Source of the DNA: JACKIP01 sp963710165
GTDB taxonomy: Bacteria; Pseudomonadota; Alphaproteobacteria; Micavibrionales; Micavibrionaceae
Assembly (NCBI GenBank): GCA_963710165.1
Contig: CAVPYZ010000001.1
Coordinates: 1-64,000 of the forward strand
Direction of reading: 5' to 3'
Length of the DNA stretch: 64,000 nucleotides
Part shown: positions 24,685 through 35,295 of the stretch, one piece after another
Position numbering within the stretch: the first letter of the stretch is position 1
Layout of the letters: the number at the start of each line of letters is the position of its first letter
The notes under the pieces: generated by a model
What the model was told of the DNA's origin: nothing
Seen by the model: the letters and a program-made list of their open reading frames with translations, nothing else
Database searches by the model: none
Made by a program: the position numbers and the translations under genes

Positions 24685-25614
24685 TTAAAATCGGCGCAGG
24701 CTTTTTTGTTTTGCCGTGACGTATTCTCGCCACACCATAAACAGACCGGATGAGGTAATAACGACCAAACCGATAACGGTGTAATATTGCGGGACTTCTG
24801 AAAAGAGCAAAAATCCGAATAATACCCCCCAGATAATCTGCGTATATTGAAAGCAGGCCGGAATTGCAGCGATAGGCGCATTGGAAAAAGCATTGGATAC
24901 CAACAGCACAGCAAAAAACAGTGTCACGCCATAGGTCAGCCAAATCCAATATTCATCTGGCGGTGGTATAGGTAAAGCAATGTCCTGATAAAAAATAATC
25001 GCAAGGTTGGCGACAAGAATACCTATTTGGGCATAAAGCGGGAATAGCGGGGCGTATTCCCCCGGCCCCATCTTGCGAATGACCAGATAGCTGATCGACA
25101 AACCGATCACCATTAAAAAGCCGTATGTTATGCCTGTGGTCGAGATGTTTTCAATATTCCCGAGTTGACCCGATACGGAAATCATCACACCGCTAAATCC
25201 GCCAATAATCGCAAGCCAGCGGAATAGACCGACCTGTTCCTTGAAAAAGAACGCCGTACCAACAGTCACCAAAAAAGGAATCAGAAACGCAATGCTGTAA
25301 AATTCCGCCATATTGAGCAAGCGTAATGCCTCAATCAAAAAATAAACGGCAATGATCAACGTGAATGACCGAAAGATATGAAGTTTAATACTTTTACGCG
25401 GTTTGAAGGCAGTAAGTGATCGTTTATGGATCAAGATATATCCGATTGCGATCAAAGTTGCCAATCCGCTGGCATAGACCTGAATAACGTACGTACTATA
25501 TCCGTTAATACCTAAATACTTCACGCATACATCTGCAATGCTGAATAGCATAAATCCGATGACGGACATAATAATGCTCAAAAACGTCTGTTTGTTTTCA
25601 GTATAAAGCGACAT
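24685..25614 (-). CDS. EamA/DMT-family transporter
   Basis: A 309-residue membrane protein with ten predicted helices in two EamA repeats; each half ends in a segment such as RWLAIIGGFSGVMIS or YTVIGLVVITSSGLFMVW. The family exports metabolites and amino acids; the substrate is unknown. It follows hemW after 1 base and is probably in the same operon. It is the first host gene to the right of the virion cassette. Confidence 0.92.
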   Translation of the reverse strand: MSLYTENKQTFLSIIMSVIGFMLFSIADVCVKYLGINGYSTYVIQVYASGLATLIAIGYILIHKRSLTAFKPRKSIKLHIFRSFTLIIAVYFLIEALRLLNMAEFYSIAFLIPFLVTVGTAFFFKEQVGLFRWLAIIGGFSGVMISVSGQLGNIENISTTGITYGFLMVIGLSISYLVIRKMGPGEYAPLFPLYAQIGILVANLAIIFYQDIALPIPPPDEYWIWLTYGVTLFFAVLLVSNAFSNAPIAAIPACFQYTQIIWGVLFGFLLFSEVPQYYTVIGLVVITSSGLFMVWREYVTAKQKSLRRF

Positions 25615-25615
25615 A

Positions 25616-26761
25616 TCAAATGATAATTTCTTCCAGAATTTTGTTCAGCCTTTGTCGTCCTGCCTGTGTCAAAGACAGACGATCTGGCGTGAGAGAGATA
25701 TACCCCGCACTTATCAATTCGACTACCTTTTTTTCATTCAGAACTTTTTTCCAGTCATGTGCGCTTTCCTGCGCCAGTTTTTCAAATGTCACGCCACGCT
25801 CCGTTCGCAGCCCCATCAACAGGCACTCTATAACACGGTCTGTTTTTGAGACCTGTTCAAAAGCATGATAGCCATGTCCTGATGTTTTCACACGCTCTTG
25901 CCAGATTTGCGGCGCGCGGTGGGTGCGTGTGGCGAATTTTTCATCGTTAATGGTAAGTCGCCCATGTGCGCCAGGACCGATACCCGCATAATCCTCATAC
26001 CCCCAATAGGTCAGATTATGACGCGATTCTTCCCCGGCTTTGGCATAGTTGGAAATTTCATACTGTTTGTAACCATGATCTTTTGTGACGGAAGCCGTCA
26101 ATTCATATAATTCCCCGCCCAGATCATCATCCGGTATTGAAAATTCTTTGCGCTTATACATGGTTTCAAAGGCAGTACCCGGCTCAATGGTCAGCTGATA
26201 GAGCGATAAATGCCCCGCCTTTGCCATGCCAAGCGCTTCGTTTAATTCTTTTTCCCACGCGGCAACGCTTTGCTGTGGTCGGGCGTAAATCAAATCGAAA
26301 CTGACACGGTCAAATGTGCGATAGGCAATGTCTAGTGCCGCTTTGGCATCGCGCACGCTATGTTGTCGCCCTAAAAATTTCAAATCTTTATCATCCAAAG
26401 CTTGAACCCCCACTGAAACGCGGTTGATACCCGCTTGGTAAAAGGCAGAAAATTTTTCCTGCTCGATAGAAGTGGGGTTGGCTTCCAGTGTTATTTCAGG
26501 CGCATTCGAAAGACGCCAGTTTTTTTGAATTTCGTCCAGAACAAATTCAACAGTTTGCGGCTGCATCAATGACGGCGTACCGCCGCCAAAATAGATGGAT
26601 GTAACAACATGATCAGGTGTTTTTTCAGCGATATATTTCATTTCAAGCGCATAGCATTCCCGCCAAAGATTATGATCAACATGATTGGTCACATGCGAAT
26701 TAAAATCACAATAGGGACATTTTGACAGGCAATAGGGCCAATGAACATATATTCCGAACAT
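25616..26761 (-). CDS. hemW: HemW-type radical SAM protein (heme chaperone)
   Basis: A protein of about 381 residues formerly annotated as oxygen-independent coproporphyrinogen oxidase. The radical SAM cluster motif CLSKCPYC (CxxxCxxC) lies close to the N-terminus, preceded by FGIYVHWP, with the following CDFNSHV identical to the HemW form. GGGTPSLM and the HemN C-terminal domain are also present. HemW binds heme and delivers it to proteins. I placed the start at 26761 (MFGIYVHWP); longer starts at 26794 or 26839 are open. In many alphaproteobacteria hemW follows rdgB; here an M20 hydrolase gene on the opposite strand lies between them. Confidence 0.92.
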   Translation of the reverse strand: MFGIYVHWPYCLSKCPYCDFNSHVTNHVDHNLWRECYALEMKYIAEKTPDHVVTSIYFGGGTPSLMQPQTVEFVLDEIQKNWRLSNAPEITLEANPTSIEQEKFSAFYQAGINRVSVGVQALDDKDLKFLGRQHSVRDAKAALDIAYRTFDRVSFDLIYARPQQSVAAWEKELNEALGMAKAGHLSLYQLTIEPGTAFETMYKRKEFSIPDDDLGGELYELTASVTKDHGYKQYEISNYAKAGEESRHNLTYWGYEDYAGIGPGAHGRLTINDEKFATRTHRAPQIWQERVKTSGHGYHAFEQVSKTDRVIECLLMGLRTERGVTFEKLAQESAHDWKKVLNEKKVVELISAGYISLTPDRLSLTQAGRQRLNKILEEIII

Positions 26762-26861
26762 AGGGGTTATATACCGCTGATTATACGTAAAGACCATTTG
26801 TTTGTTGAAAATGTTGGAAGGAGTGTGATAAACCGACATCTATAAATAGAGAGTGTATCAT

Positions 26862-28258
26862 ATGAGTAGTTTACGTTTGGCATTAGACCTATGCCGTGAA
26901 GTTTCCGATAAATTAGATCGTTGTCGGTCAATACACCCCAGAGACGGGTATGGACGCATTGGCATGGAGTAATGCAGAGACAAATTCCCACACAGTGCTA
27001 GCAGAAGAATTTGTTAAGCTGGAAACGCGCCCCGTTCAAGATATGGCTGGTAATATTACGGGTATGAAAAAGGGCTCTGTTCGTCATGATGTAAAGGGCG
27101 TTATGATCGGGTCGCATTTGGACGCGGTCACAAATGGCGGGCGTTATGATGGCAGGGCAGGCGTACTGGTCGGACTTGCTGTTTTGAAAATGTTACATGA
27201 AGAAAACAGGCGTTTGTCACATGATGTTATGGTGCAAGTTTTTCGCGGCGAAGAAAGCTCACGCTTTGGAAAAGCATTATTGGGATCATCTATGGCAACC
27301 GGGCAATTTTCGGTAGGAGATTTTGATAGAACATCTTTTACAGATGACGAGCCTGTTACGTTGGATCAGGCCATGAAACTACAAGGTCTAAACACATCTG
27401 CACTCAAACAAAAAGTAGAAGAAAATGAGCCGTTATTACCTCTTGATCATATTGGTTGGTATATTGAACCACACATAGAACAAGCAGGATCATTAGCCGA
27501 TGCAGGTGCTTCTGTGGGGTTAGCAACAGGAATTTTTGGGAATATGCGCGCCGATGTCAGATTACTGGGGCAGGCAGGGCATACAGGATCAACACCGACA
27601 CATCTTCGCCGTGATGCCAATTACGGTATGATGGATGTTGCAAGTATATTTAAAGATGTTGCAGAAAAAGCGCGTCATAAATTTGGCGCAGATATTCGTG
27701 ATACAATTCCTGTATATGAAGTCTTAAATGCGGCAAACACAACCATTCCAAGTGATGTAAAGGCACGTTTTGAGGTTCGATCATTAGAATTTGCAGCGCT
27801 TACATACATAAGCAGTTTATTAGAGCAAAGTGTTACAGATGCCGCGGAGAAAAGAGGGTTGATTATTCATGAAGCTGATACCAGATTTAACCCGATCACA
27901 ATGCCAACGCCTCATTTATCAACAAGTCATATAGATCAGCTCGAAAAGTATGCTTCAAAATCAGGTATCGTAACCATGCAAATGCCGTCCGGTGCAAGTC
28001 ATGATGTGCAACGTATGCATGAGGTTGGAATAGATCTCGTCTTTATTATTTATTGCACATGGTGCGGAAAGTTCCGCAGACCCTCGTGGTGGTTATAGTC
28101 ATATTCCGCATGAAGATATGGTAGTAAAAAAAGGTGCTGATCCGTATGAGTTAGGTGGATCGTTTTCCGATGCTGTGCAGCTTGTTTATGACGCGGTTGT
28201 AAACTATGACGCGCCTTTAAAAGCCGATAATTCACCAGAGCCTGAGTTTATGAATTAA
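26862..28258 (+). CDS. M20-family Zn hydrolase (allantoate/N-carbamoyl-amino acid hydrolase type), frame breaks
   Basis: About 465 residues from ATG 26862, with breaks near 26919-26922, 26936-26942 and 28041-28055. The metal site is clear: GSHLDAVTNGGRYDG, then EESSRFGKALLGSSM, PHIEQAGSLADAG and GQAGHTGSTPTHLRRDA, the pattern of the AllC/hydantoinase branch of M20. The C-terminus reads IAHGAESSADPRGGYSHIP after the last break. It hydrolyses ureido or N-carbamoyl compounds; the exact substrate is not decided. It lies between rdgB and hemW on the opposite strand and overlaps the end of rdgB by 4 bases. Three breaks could mean decay, but the motifs are all kept and the error pattern of this window explains them as well. 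Confidence 0.82.
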
Positions 28259-28846
28259 AGATCAATATTGTGCAAAAATTGCTGCACCGCTTCGGCGCGG
28301 TGGGAAATTTTGTGCTTCTCTTCTTTTTCCATTTCGGCAAATGTGACATCATAACCATTGGGCAAGAACATCGGGTCATAACCAAATCCTTTTTGTCCGC
28401 GCGGTGGCCAGATTAAAGTGCCGTCACTGCGTCCTTCAAAAAATAAATGTGTGCCATCGGGTTTTGCAAGCGCCAGAACAGCAATAAAATAGGCACTCCG
28501 ATTTCATATCTTGCCCTAATTCATCATGAATGCGCTGCATTGCCATGGGAAAATTCTTTTCTGTACGCCCTTCTTTTTGTGCCCAACGCGCCGAGAAAAT
28601 ACCCGGATCACCGTTCAAGGCGTTCACGCACAACCCGCTATCATCTGCCAAAGCAGGAATACCTGTTGCTTCCATCGCCGCCTTGGCTTTAATCAGGGCA
28701 TTGGCGTGAAAGGTATCGCCGTCTTCCACGGGTTCTTCCAAATCAAAATCTATCGCGGATACGACCTCTATATCTTTTGGAGACAGTATTTGTTTGAACT
28801 CTTCAATTTTTCCGTGGTTATGTGTGGCAATCAGTAATTTTTTCAT
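28255..28846 (-). CDS. rdgB: XTP/dITP pyrophosphatase RdgB, one frame break
   Basis: About 197 residues of the Ham1/RdgB nucleotide-cleaning enzyme, which removes ITP and XTP from the nucleotide pool. The start LLIATHNHGKIEEF is typical, ADDSGLCVNALNG holds the catalytic region, and after the break SDGTLIWPPRGQKGFGYDP and FLPNG follow, then SHRAEAVQQF near the end. One base is missing around 28498-28502. The stop overlaps the end of the M20 hydrolase gene. Confidence 0.9.
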
Positions 28847-28918
28847 TTATCTACTTTCGAATCTCTTTATACTAAGGTTCTATCATATAAAACAGAATAT
28901 AGAAAACGGAGAACCATT

Positions 28919-29413
28919 ATGGCCGGCAGCGTCAACAAAGTTATTTTAGTCGGAAATCTGGGCGCAGACCCGGAGATCAGAACAACCCAGCAAGGCAGTA
29001 AGATTGCCAACCTGTCCATCGCCACCAGTGAGAGCTGGAAAGACCGTAATAGCGGAGAGCGTAAGGAAAATACCCAATGGCACCGCGTTGTTATTTTTAC
29101 AGAACCGCTGGCCAATCTGTGTGAGCAATATTTGAAGAAGGGTTCAAAAGTTTATCTTGAAGGCCAGCTTGAAACACGTAAGTGGCAGGATAATAACGGA
29201 CATGATAAATATTCAACAGAAGTTGTCCTGCGCCCTTATAAAGGAGAGCTGACATTTCTTGACAGTCGCAATGACAATTCAGGCGGCGGATATCAAAGCA
29301 ATAATAATTCAAACCAGAACTTTGGTGGTGGTCAGCCACAACAACAGGCCGCAGCCTCAAATAATGCCGCCCCTGCCCCCATGGATGATTTTGAAGACGA
29401 AATCCCGTTTTAA
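28919..29413 (+). CDS. ssb: Single-stranded DNA-binding protein
   Basis: A 164-residue SSB that coats single-stranded DNA in replication, repair and recombination. The OB-fold is clear: VNKVILVGNLGADPEIR and NTQWHRVVIFTEPLANLC. A G/Q/N-rich linker and the acidic tip MDDFEDEIPF, which recruits partner proteins, follow. The frame is intact and of normal length. No SOS box was recognised in the 72 bases upstream. Confidence 0.96.
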   Translation: MAGSVNKVILVGNLGADPEIRTTQQGSKIANLSIATSESWKDRNSGERKENTQWHRVVIFTEPLANLCEQYLKKGSKVYLEGQLETRKWQDNNGHDKYSTEVVLRPYKGELTFLDSRNDNSGGGYQSNNNSNQNFGGGQPQQQAAASNNAAPAPMDDFEDEIPF

Positions 29414-29475
29414 ACATAGACGGCTTTTCGATAAATCTGATGATATCAAGGCCCAGTTCGTGATAAGATAAGGAT

Positions 29476-30000
29476 ATGAGGCATGGAAATACTCAATCAT
29501 TTCTTATATTCTTACTTATACTATTCTTAACTGCCCCCGCCGGGGCGCAAGATACTATTATCTCAGCGCGCGACGCTGCTAAAATTAAATCCATAGAGGT
29601 GGGATCTATTCATTTAGAGATGACGCTTCAGCAGATCGCTTATGAAATGCGCGAAAATAACTATAGCAACATCTGTAGTATGAATAGCTGTCAGTTTTCA
29701 AAAAACGCAGGTCTCGAAAATTTAAAAATTGGTTTTTCACGCAACGTTACAAAAGAGCAGCGACCGGATTTTATCCAATACCATACAAAGAGTATGTTGA
29801 ATGTCTGCAAAGAAGCCTTATCCCGTATATGCCTTAGGGGACTTAGCAATGACCCCTGTAAAACACATGATAAAACAACCATTCTACGCGTTAAATCTGT
29901 TGAGCCAGATGATGATGGTTGGGTATATCGACTAAACATTCTTCTCGACACAGACATCAGGAAGTGTGAAATAAACGCTGCGCACTCTCAAAAACAATAA
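29476..30000 (+). CDS. Secreted protein of unknown function
   Basis: A 174-residue protein with a clear signal peptide (FLIFLLILFLTAPAGAQ, cut after about residue 24). The mature part contains cysteines (SNICSMNSCQFSKNAG, then further ones near LSRICLRGL and DPCKTHD), which could form disulfides in the periplasm. No family recognised. It starts 62 bases after ssb and ends 16 bases before the amidase gene. Confidence 0.75.
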   Translation: MRHGNTQSFLIFLLILFLTAPAGAQDTIISARDAAKIKSIEVGSIHLEMTLQQIAYEMRENNYSNICSMNSCQFSKNAGLENLKIGFSRNVTKEQRPDFIQYHTKSMLNVCKEALSRICLRGLSNDPCKTHDKTTILRVKSVEPDDDGWVYRLNILLDTDIRKCEINAAHSQKQ

Positions 30001-30016
30001 TCGCCTGCTTATTTGT

Positions 30017-30728
30017 ATGAATATTATATCCCACCCATCGCCTAATTATAATGACCGTAAAGGGTATTTAATGCCCGCATATATTATTCTTCATTATACA
30101 GGTATGTCGTCGGAGAAAGCGGCACTTGATAGGTTATGTAGTAAAGATTCAGGGGTCAGTGCGCATTACACTATTGGAGAGGATGGTCAGGTTTACCAAC
30201 ATGTTGCGACCGAAAAGCGGGCATGGCATGCGGGAAAGTCATTTTGGCGAGGGATGACAGATATGAATTCTGCCTCAATCGGCATTGAAATCGTTAATCC
30301 CGGTCATGAACATGGCTATCGTCCGTTTCAGGGAAAACAGATCGAGTCTCTCTTGTCACTTTTGAATCAATCTCGTCGCCGATTATTCTATCGCTGCGCA
30401 GAATATTATCGCACATTCCGATATAGCCCCTTCACGAAAAGAAGACCCGGGAGAGTTGTTTCCATGGGCGCTATTGGCAGAAAAAGGGTACGGTCTTTGG
30501 CCACAACCGACAGAAGAAGACTTTGAAGCGTCTTTAAACTGGACGCTGGATGATTATGTTTCAAATGCACGTATATACGGGTATGATCCGGCTTGCGGGT
30601 ATGAATATGTTTTACGCGCGTTTGAGCGTCACTTTGTGCCTGAGTTGATTTTGGGAACGTCTCAAGATGAAAAGTTGGCGCATGCACGTTTGGCTTGTCT
30701 TTTGCGCCTTTATAATGCTACATCTTGA
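30017..30728 (+). CDS. N-acetylmuramoyl-L-alanine amidase (Amidase_2), one frame break
   Basis: About 237 residues of the AmpD/AmiD type, which cuts the bond between muramic acid and the peptide stem. Zinc ligands are seen in IILHYTGM (first His) and IIAHSDIAPSRKEDPGELFPW (second His and catalytic region); SAHYTIGEDGQVYQHV and IGIEIVNPGHEHGY are also family features. One base is lost near 30368-30385; restored, the frame gives AAQNIIAHSDIAP. The C-terminal ~80 residues form the peptidoglycan-binding three-helix domain seen in AmiD. No lipobox is visible, so it is probably cytoplasmic, in cell wall recycling. Confidence 0.88.
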
Positions 30729-30735
30729 AACTGAT

Positions 30736-31087
30736 TTCGGAAGGCTGGATGGCTGCTTGTTTGTTATTTATGTAGCAGATGAGAGGAAAGTCCGGGCATC
30801 ATGGAAACAAGGCGCCGGGGAAATCCCGGACGGGGTAACCCGCTGAACAGGACCACAGAAAACAGGTAGCCGATATTTTCGGTGATAGTGAAAAGGTGCG
30901 GTAAGAGCGCACCGCGTTTTTGGTAACAGAGACGGCATGGCAACCTCCGCCTGATGCAAAATCAAATAGGGACGGCGCATAATGTGTTTCCACATTGTCG
31001 TCCGGGTCGATTGCTTGACACCTTTGGTAACGAAGGATGCAGATGAATAGCCGTCCTCGACAAAACCCGGCTTACAGGCCTTCCGAA
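30736..31087 (+). ncRNA. rnpB: RNase P RNA (bacterial type A)
   Basis: The RNA subunit of RNase P, which trims the 5' ends of tRNAs. The universal motif GAGAGGAAAGTCCGGGC is at 30780-30796, the counterpart ACAAAACCCGGCTTACAGG at 31061-31079, and TTCGGAAGGC at the start pairs perfectly with GCCTTCCGAA at the end to form P1. AGATGAATAGCCGTCC also fits the P4 region. Length is about 352 bases. Any open frames across it are spurious. Confidence 0.95.
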
Positions 31088-31175
31088 CTTTTCTTTTTAT
31101 AACGTTAAAGATAAAATTTTTTATATCCGTAATTTTGCTTTATTAGTAACGATGCTTCGTGATAAAACCTGATCT

Positions 31176-32084
31176 ATGGACGGTCTTGGCAATAATACAA
31201 CCACAACATTGGAACAGAACATTACAACAGAAAATGCACCCGCTGATTTCTTTGAATTATTGAAGCCGCGCGTGATGAGTTTGGTCATATTTACAGGTTT
31301 TGTTGGTATGTGGATCGCACCAGGCTTTGCAGACTTACATCCTTTGATTATCGCGACAGCGCTTTTGAGTTTGGCTGTGGGCGCAGGCGCAGCAGGTGCT
31401 GTCAATATGTGGTTTGATCGTGATATTGACGCCGTTATGACACGTACGGCCGCCAGGCCTGTTCCTTCCGGACGCGTACAGCCCGAAGATGCATTGGCTT
31501 TTGCAATTATCCTATCGGTTTTTTCCGTGATGTTAATGGGGCTAGCCGTTAATTGGACGGCAGCGGGTATACTTGCTTTTGCAAATCTGTTTTATGGTGT
31601 TTTTTACACGATGTACCTAAAACGCTCTACGCCGCAGAATATTGTTATTGGCGGCGCCGCAGGTGCATTCCCGCCCATGATCGGCTGGGCATCTGTAACA
31701 GGCTCTGTCGGGTGGGAAGCTTTGGTGCTTTTTGCTATTATCTTTTTATGGACGCCGCCACATTTTTGGGCTCTCTCTCTTTTTGCTGGAAAAGACTATA
31801 AAAAGGCTGGTATTCCGATGATGAATCTTGTCAAAGGTATTAAATACACAAAAATCCAAATGCTTATATATGCTATTCTACTATTGCCTGTATCTGTTCT
31901 GCCGATGTTTATAAATGGTTTCAGCTTTTATTATGGTGTAATCGCATCTGCATTAAGTCTATTTTTTATCTATACAGCGATAAAGGTTTTGCGCTCTGAT
32001 GACTTAAAATATGCCAGATTAATGTTTGGATATTCGGTTTTTTATCTTTTTGCTATCTTCCTCTCAATGATTTTTATGTCTTAA
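31176..32084 (+). CDS. ctaB: Protoheme IX farnesyltransferase (heme O synthase)
   Basis: A 302-residue membrane enzyme of the UbiA superfamily that attaches a farnesyl chain to heme B to make heme O for terminal oxidases. The motif NMWFDRDIDAVMTRT (Asp-rich site) lies near residue 73, followed by ARPVPSGRV; nine hydrophobic helices follow, with YLKRSTPQNIVIGGAAGAFPP also conserved. The oxidase subunits are not next to it. Frame intact. Confidence 0.94.
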   Translation: MDGLGNNTTTTLEQNITTENAPADFFELLKPRVMSLVIFTGFVGMWIAPGFADLHPLIIATALLSLAVGAGAAGAVNMWFDRDIDAVMTRTAARPVPSGRVQPEDALAFAIILSVFSVMLMGLAVNWTAAGILAFANLFYGVFYTMYLKRSTPQNIVIGGAAGAFPPMIGWASVTGSVGWEALVLFAIIFLWTPPHFWALSLFAGKDYKKAGIPMMNLVKGIKYTKIQMLIYAILLLPVSVLPMFINGFSFYYGVIASALSLFFIYTAIKVLRSDDLKYARLMFGYSVFYLFAIFLSMIFMS

Positions 32085-32132
32085 TTTCAAGGAAAAGTTG
32101 ATCTTATTCGCGAAAAGTAAGATAATACTTAT

Positions 32133-32915
32133 ATGAGCTTAAAAAATTACACATTATTGGCAATTCTTTGTTTACTTTCTATGGGTGGAAATCATGCATA
32201 TGCACAAGCCAAAGAGAAAGTTATACCGGAATCAACACCTACACACATTGTTGGGTTTACGTTTCATAAGTTAGCGGACACAACGCCAAACTATAGTAAA
32301 TGGGCCGAAGTATATTTAAAAGGCAAGCTTAATGGTTTTGGAGAAGAAGGTAAAAAAGAGCGGATCAAACGCATAAAGTCCAGTTTTCGCTCTACTTTCA
32401 ACAATTTTAATTTAGAAAATCATGAAGAGGTCATTATAAAGTTTCCTGCGCGTATGGAAATCATTCCTTTCGAGGGACGCTATTTAATGAGTATTTCTGT
32501 TGGAGCAGGTCTGGATTTCATCATAAAAGAAACACCTGAGCGACTTATCAACCTTGTTGTACCAGATATAAGTGAGAAGTTAAAAACGGTTATTTCAAAA
32601 AAAGATTATGCTAATATAAGAAAATCTTCGGGGCTTAATTTTGAAAAACCTCAAAATTTAATACTTATCTTAAAACTGAGACCGGTTAGCGTTGACAACG
32701 AAAAACCCGTAAGTATAGAAGGTAAAGAATACTGGTTGATGTTAATGAAATTTGAAACATATGAATTATGGAGTGATAGAAGGGATGTACATTATTGGGA
32801 TTACATAACCGAAGAAGACAAACAAAAGAAATTAGATGACCTAAGATCTCTTTATAAAGAAGAAGATGAAAATGTTGCAAATCCAGAGCAAATTATTGAA
32901 CCATTTGAATTTTAA
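32133..32915 (+). CDS. Secreted protein of unknown function, first of a tandem pair
   Basis: A 260-residue protein with a signal peptide (LLAILCLLSMGGNHAYA, cut near residue 25). The mature part contains FTFHKLADTTPNYSKWAEVY, FGEEGKKERIKRIKSSF and an aromatic C-terminal stretch FETYELWSDRRDVHYW. It looks like the DUF4852-type periplasmic proteins, but I cannot be sure of that label. The next gene is a paralog starting 2 bases after its stop, so both are made from one message. Function unknown. Confidence 0.8.
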   Translation: MSLKNYTLLAILCLLSMGGNHAYAQAKEKVIPESTPTHIVGFTFHKLADTTPNYSKWAEVYLKGKLNGFGEEGKKERIKRIKSSFRSTFNNFNLENHEEVIIKFPARMEIIPFEGRYLMSISVGAGLDFIIKETPERLINLVVPDISEKLKTVISKKDYANIRKSSGLNFEKPQNLILILKLRPVSVDNEKPVSIEGKEYWLMLMKFETYELWSDRRDVHYWDYITEEDKQKKLDDLRSLYKEEDENVANPEQIIEPFEF

Positions 32916-32916
32916 G

Positions 32917-33671
32917 ATGATAAAGCAAAAAAAAGTTTTTTCTTGGTTTTTGACAGCAATAGTTCTCTTTAGTGTGATCTATAGCAGTACGGCATATGCA
33001 AATGAGAAAAGTTCTAGTTCAACAAAACAAATCACCTACATTTTTCAAAAACTGATTGGCTTAGAGCCGGATTATGATTTTTGGACGGATGAATATACGA
33101 AAAAGAATATTGATCGTTATGGTGAGATAGGCAAGAGAGATTACCTTATTGAAACAAGGTATAAACTTGTAAAAGAGTTTGAGGAGACAGTACCCGAAAA
33201 TGAGACAATCATAATTTTTGCAAAAGCATGGATGGAACCAATATCTTTAAAAGATAAGAATGATACAAAGCGTTATTTAAATATTTATTTTGATGAAAGC
33301 CCGCCCTTTTTTTCAAAACGCATTCCTGGATATTACGTAAACATTGTTGTACCCAAACTTGAAAATAATTTGCATTTAAACTTATCAATAGATGAATTTG
33401 ATCAAATGACGCAACGGTTATATGCAGCAAGAATGAAAAAAAGAATCTGGTGTATTTGAAGCTTTTTTTAAAACCGGTAGCTGCTGATACGGAACGGCCG
33501 ATACTTTGGAATAATAAAGAGCACGTTCTCCTTTTAACACAATTGGAGAAATACGAAATTTGGAATGACTTGAAAAGAGTCAAGCTATGGCCTCTTCCCC
33601 AAACGGAAGAGGAGCTTCGGGCTATTGAAGACCAGAAAAATAAAGCCAATTTTTTCGATAAATATCAATAG
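32917..33671 (+). CDS. Secreted paralog of the previous gene, one frame break
   Basis: About 252 residues starting MIKQKKVFSW, with a signal peptide to about residue 30 (ending STAYA). It shares the layout of its neighbour: TYIFQKLIGLEPDYDFWTDEY, GEIGKRDYLIETRYK, then a segment of the form KNLVYLKLFLKPVAADTERP and EKYEIWNDLKRVKLW near the end. The break is in the A run near 33436-33443, where one more A restores KKNLVYL. The two genes are a clear tandem duplication, now well diverged (only scattered identities). Function unknown. Confidence 0.78.
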
Positions 33672-33721
33672 GGCTCAGACATAACCCTTTACCTTCTGCG
33701 CACTCTTTTGTAAAAAAGACT

Positions 33722-35294
33722 ATGACAGATATACCTTCTTCCCACGAACATATTCTTATCCTCGATTTTGGCTCGCAAGTGACGCAGCTTATTGCACGTC
33801 GCGTACGCGAAAGCGGTGTTTACTGCGAAATCTGGCCTTTTAATCCGGCAGATATTCAAAAGATCAAAACGTTTAATCCCAAAGGAATTATTTTATCAGG
33901 CGGACCTTGCAGTGTGACAGATGACAGACGCGCCTGCCCCGCCGCAAGAGATTTATGATCTGAATATTCCACTTTTCGGTATTTGTTATGGCCAGCAAAT
34001 TATGGCACATCAACTTGGCGGCGAAGGTTACATGTTCGGATAATAAAGAATTCGGCCGTGCCTTTGTTGATATTCAAATCAGATTCTGCATTTTTAGGAA
34101 AAGGCTGGGAAAAGAGCTCACATCAACAAGTCTGGATGAGCCACGGTGATAAAGTGACCAAGATACCGGAGGGGTTCGAGGTACTGGCAAAATCAGATGG
34201 TGCACCTTATGCGATTATTGCCGATGAAAAACGTCATTTCTATGCTGTTCAATTCCATCCCGAAGTTGTACATACGCCGCACGGGAAAATGCTGTTTAAA
34301 CATTTTGTAATTGATATTTGCGGCTGTAAAGGTGATTGGACGATGGCGGCATTTAAGGACGAAGCGATTGCCAAAATTCGCGAACAAGTCGGCACGTCAA
34401 AAGTGATATGCGGGCTGTCTGGCGGGGTCGATAGCTCCGTCACGGCCGTCTTGCTACATGAAGCGATTGGCGATCAGTTGACCTGTATTTATGTTGATAC
34501 AGGTCTTATGCGCGCGGGCGAGAGCGATCAGGTTGTGACCTTGTTTCGGGAGCATTACAATATTCCGCTGATCCATGAAGATGTAAGCGATCTGTTTCTT
34601 GGTGAATTAGAGGGGGTCAGCGACCCCGAGAGAAAAGCGCAAAATTATTGGCAAGTTATTCATTGATGTGTTTGATAAACGCGCAAAAGAAGTCGGCGAT
34701 GCAGAATTTCTGGCACAGGGCACGTTCTACCCCGATGTGATCGAAAGCGTCAGCTTTACAGGCGGGCCAAGCGTCACGATCAAATCACACCATAATGTGG
34801 GCGGCTTGCCGGAACGTATGAATCTGAAACTGGTTGAGCCATTGCGCGAACTATTTAAGGACGAGGTTCGTGAACTGGGTATAGAACTGGGCATGCATGA
34901 AGATTTTGTCAAACGTCACCCCTTTCCGGGGCCGGGGCTTGCGATCCGCATTCCGGGCGATATTACGCAGGAAAAACTGGATATTCTGCGTAAGGCCGAC
35001 ACTGTTTATCTGGAAGAAATACGCAATGCGGGCTTATATGACGCCATCTGGCAAGCCTTTGCCGTTCTTCTGCCTGTGAAAACGGTTGGTGTGATGGGTG
35101 ATGGCCGTACGTATGACTATGTTTGCGCCCTGCGCGCCGTGACCAGCACCGATGGCATGACCGCAGATTACTACCACTTCGACCATGAATTTTTGGGACG
35201 TACAGCCACCAGAATCATCAACGAAGTCCGCGGAATTAATCGCGTGGTCTATGACATTACCAGTAAGCCGCCTGGTACGATTGAATGGGAATAA
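33722..35294 (+). CDS. guaA: GMP synthase (glutamine-hydrolysing), three frame breaks
   Basis: About 523 residues. It makes GMP from XMP with glutamine nitrogen. The glutaminase half starts ILILDFGSQVTQLIARRV and has the catalytic FGICYGQQ and VQFHPEVVHT; the synthase half has the PP-loop GLSGGVDSSV and the C-terminal dimer domain RHPFPGPGLAIRI. Each of three extra bases (near 33926, 34027 and 34637) restores the frame when removed, and the residues then match the family closely. The enzyme is normally needed for growth without guanine, so these look like sequencing errors. Confidence 0.93.
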
Positions 35295-35295
35295 T

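Noticed and set aside
30768..30995. Open frames on the minus strand between the amidase and ctaB
   Set aside because: They overlap the RNase P RNA gene completely and have no ribosome site or protein-like composition.
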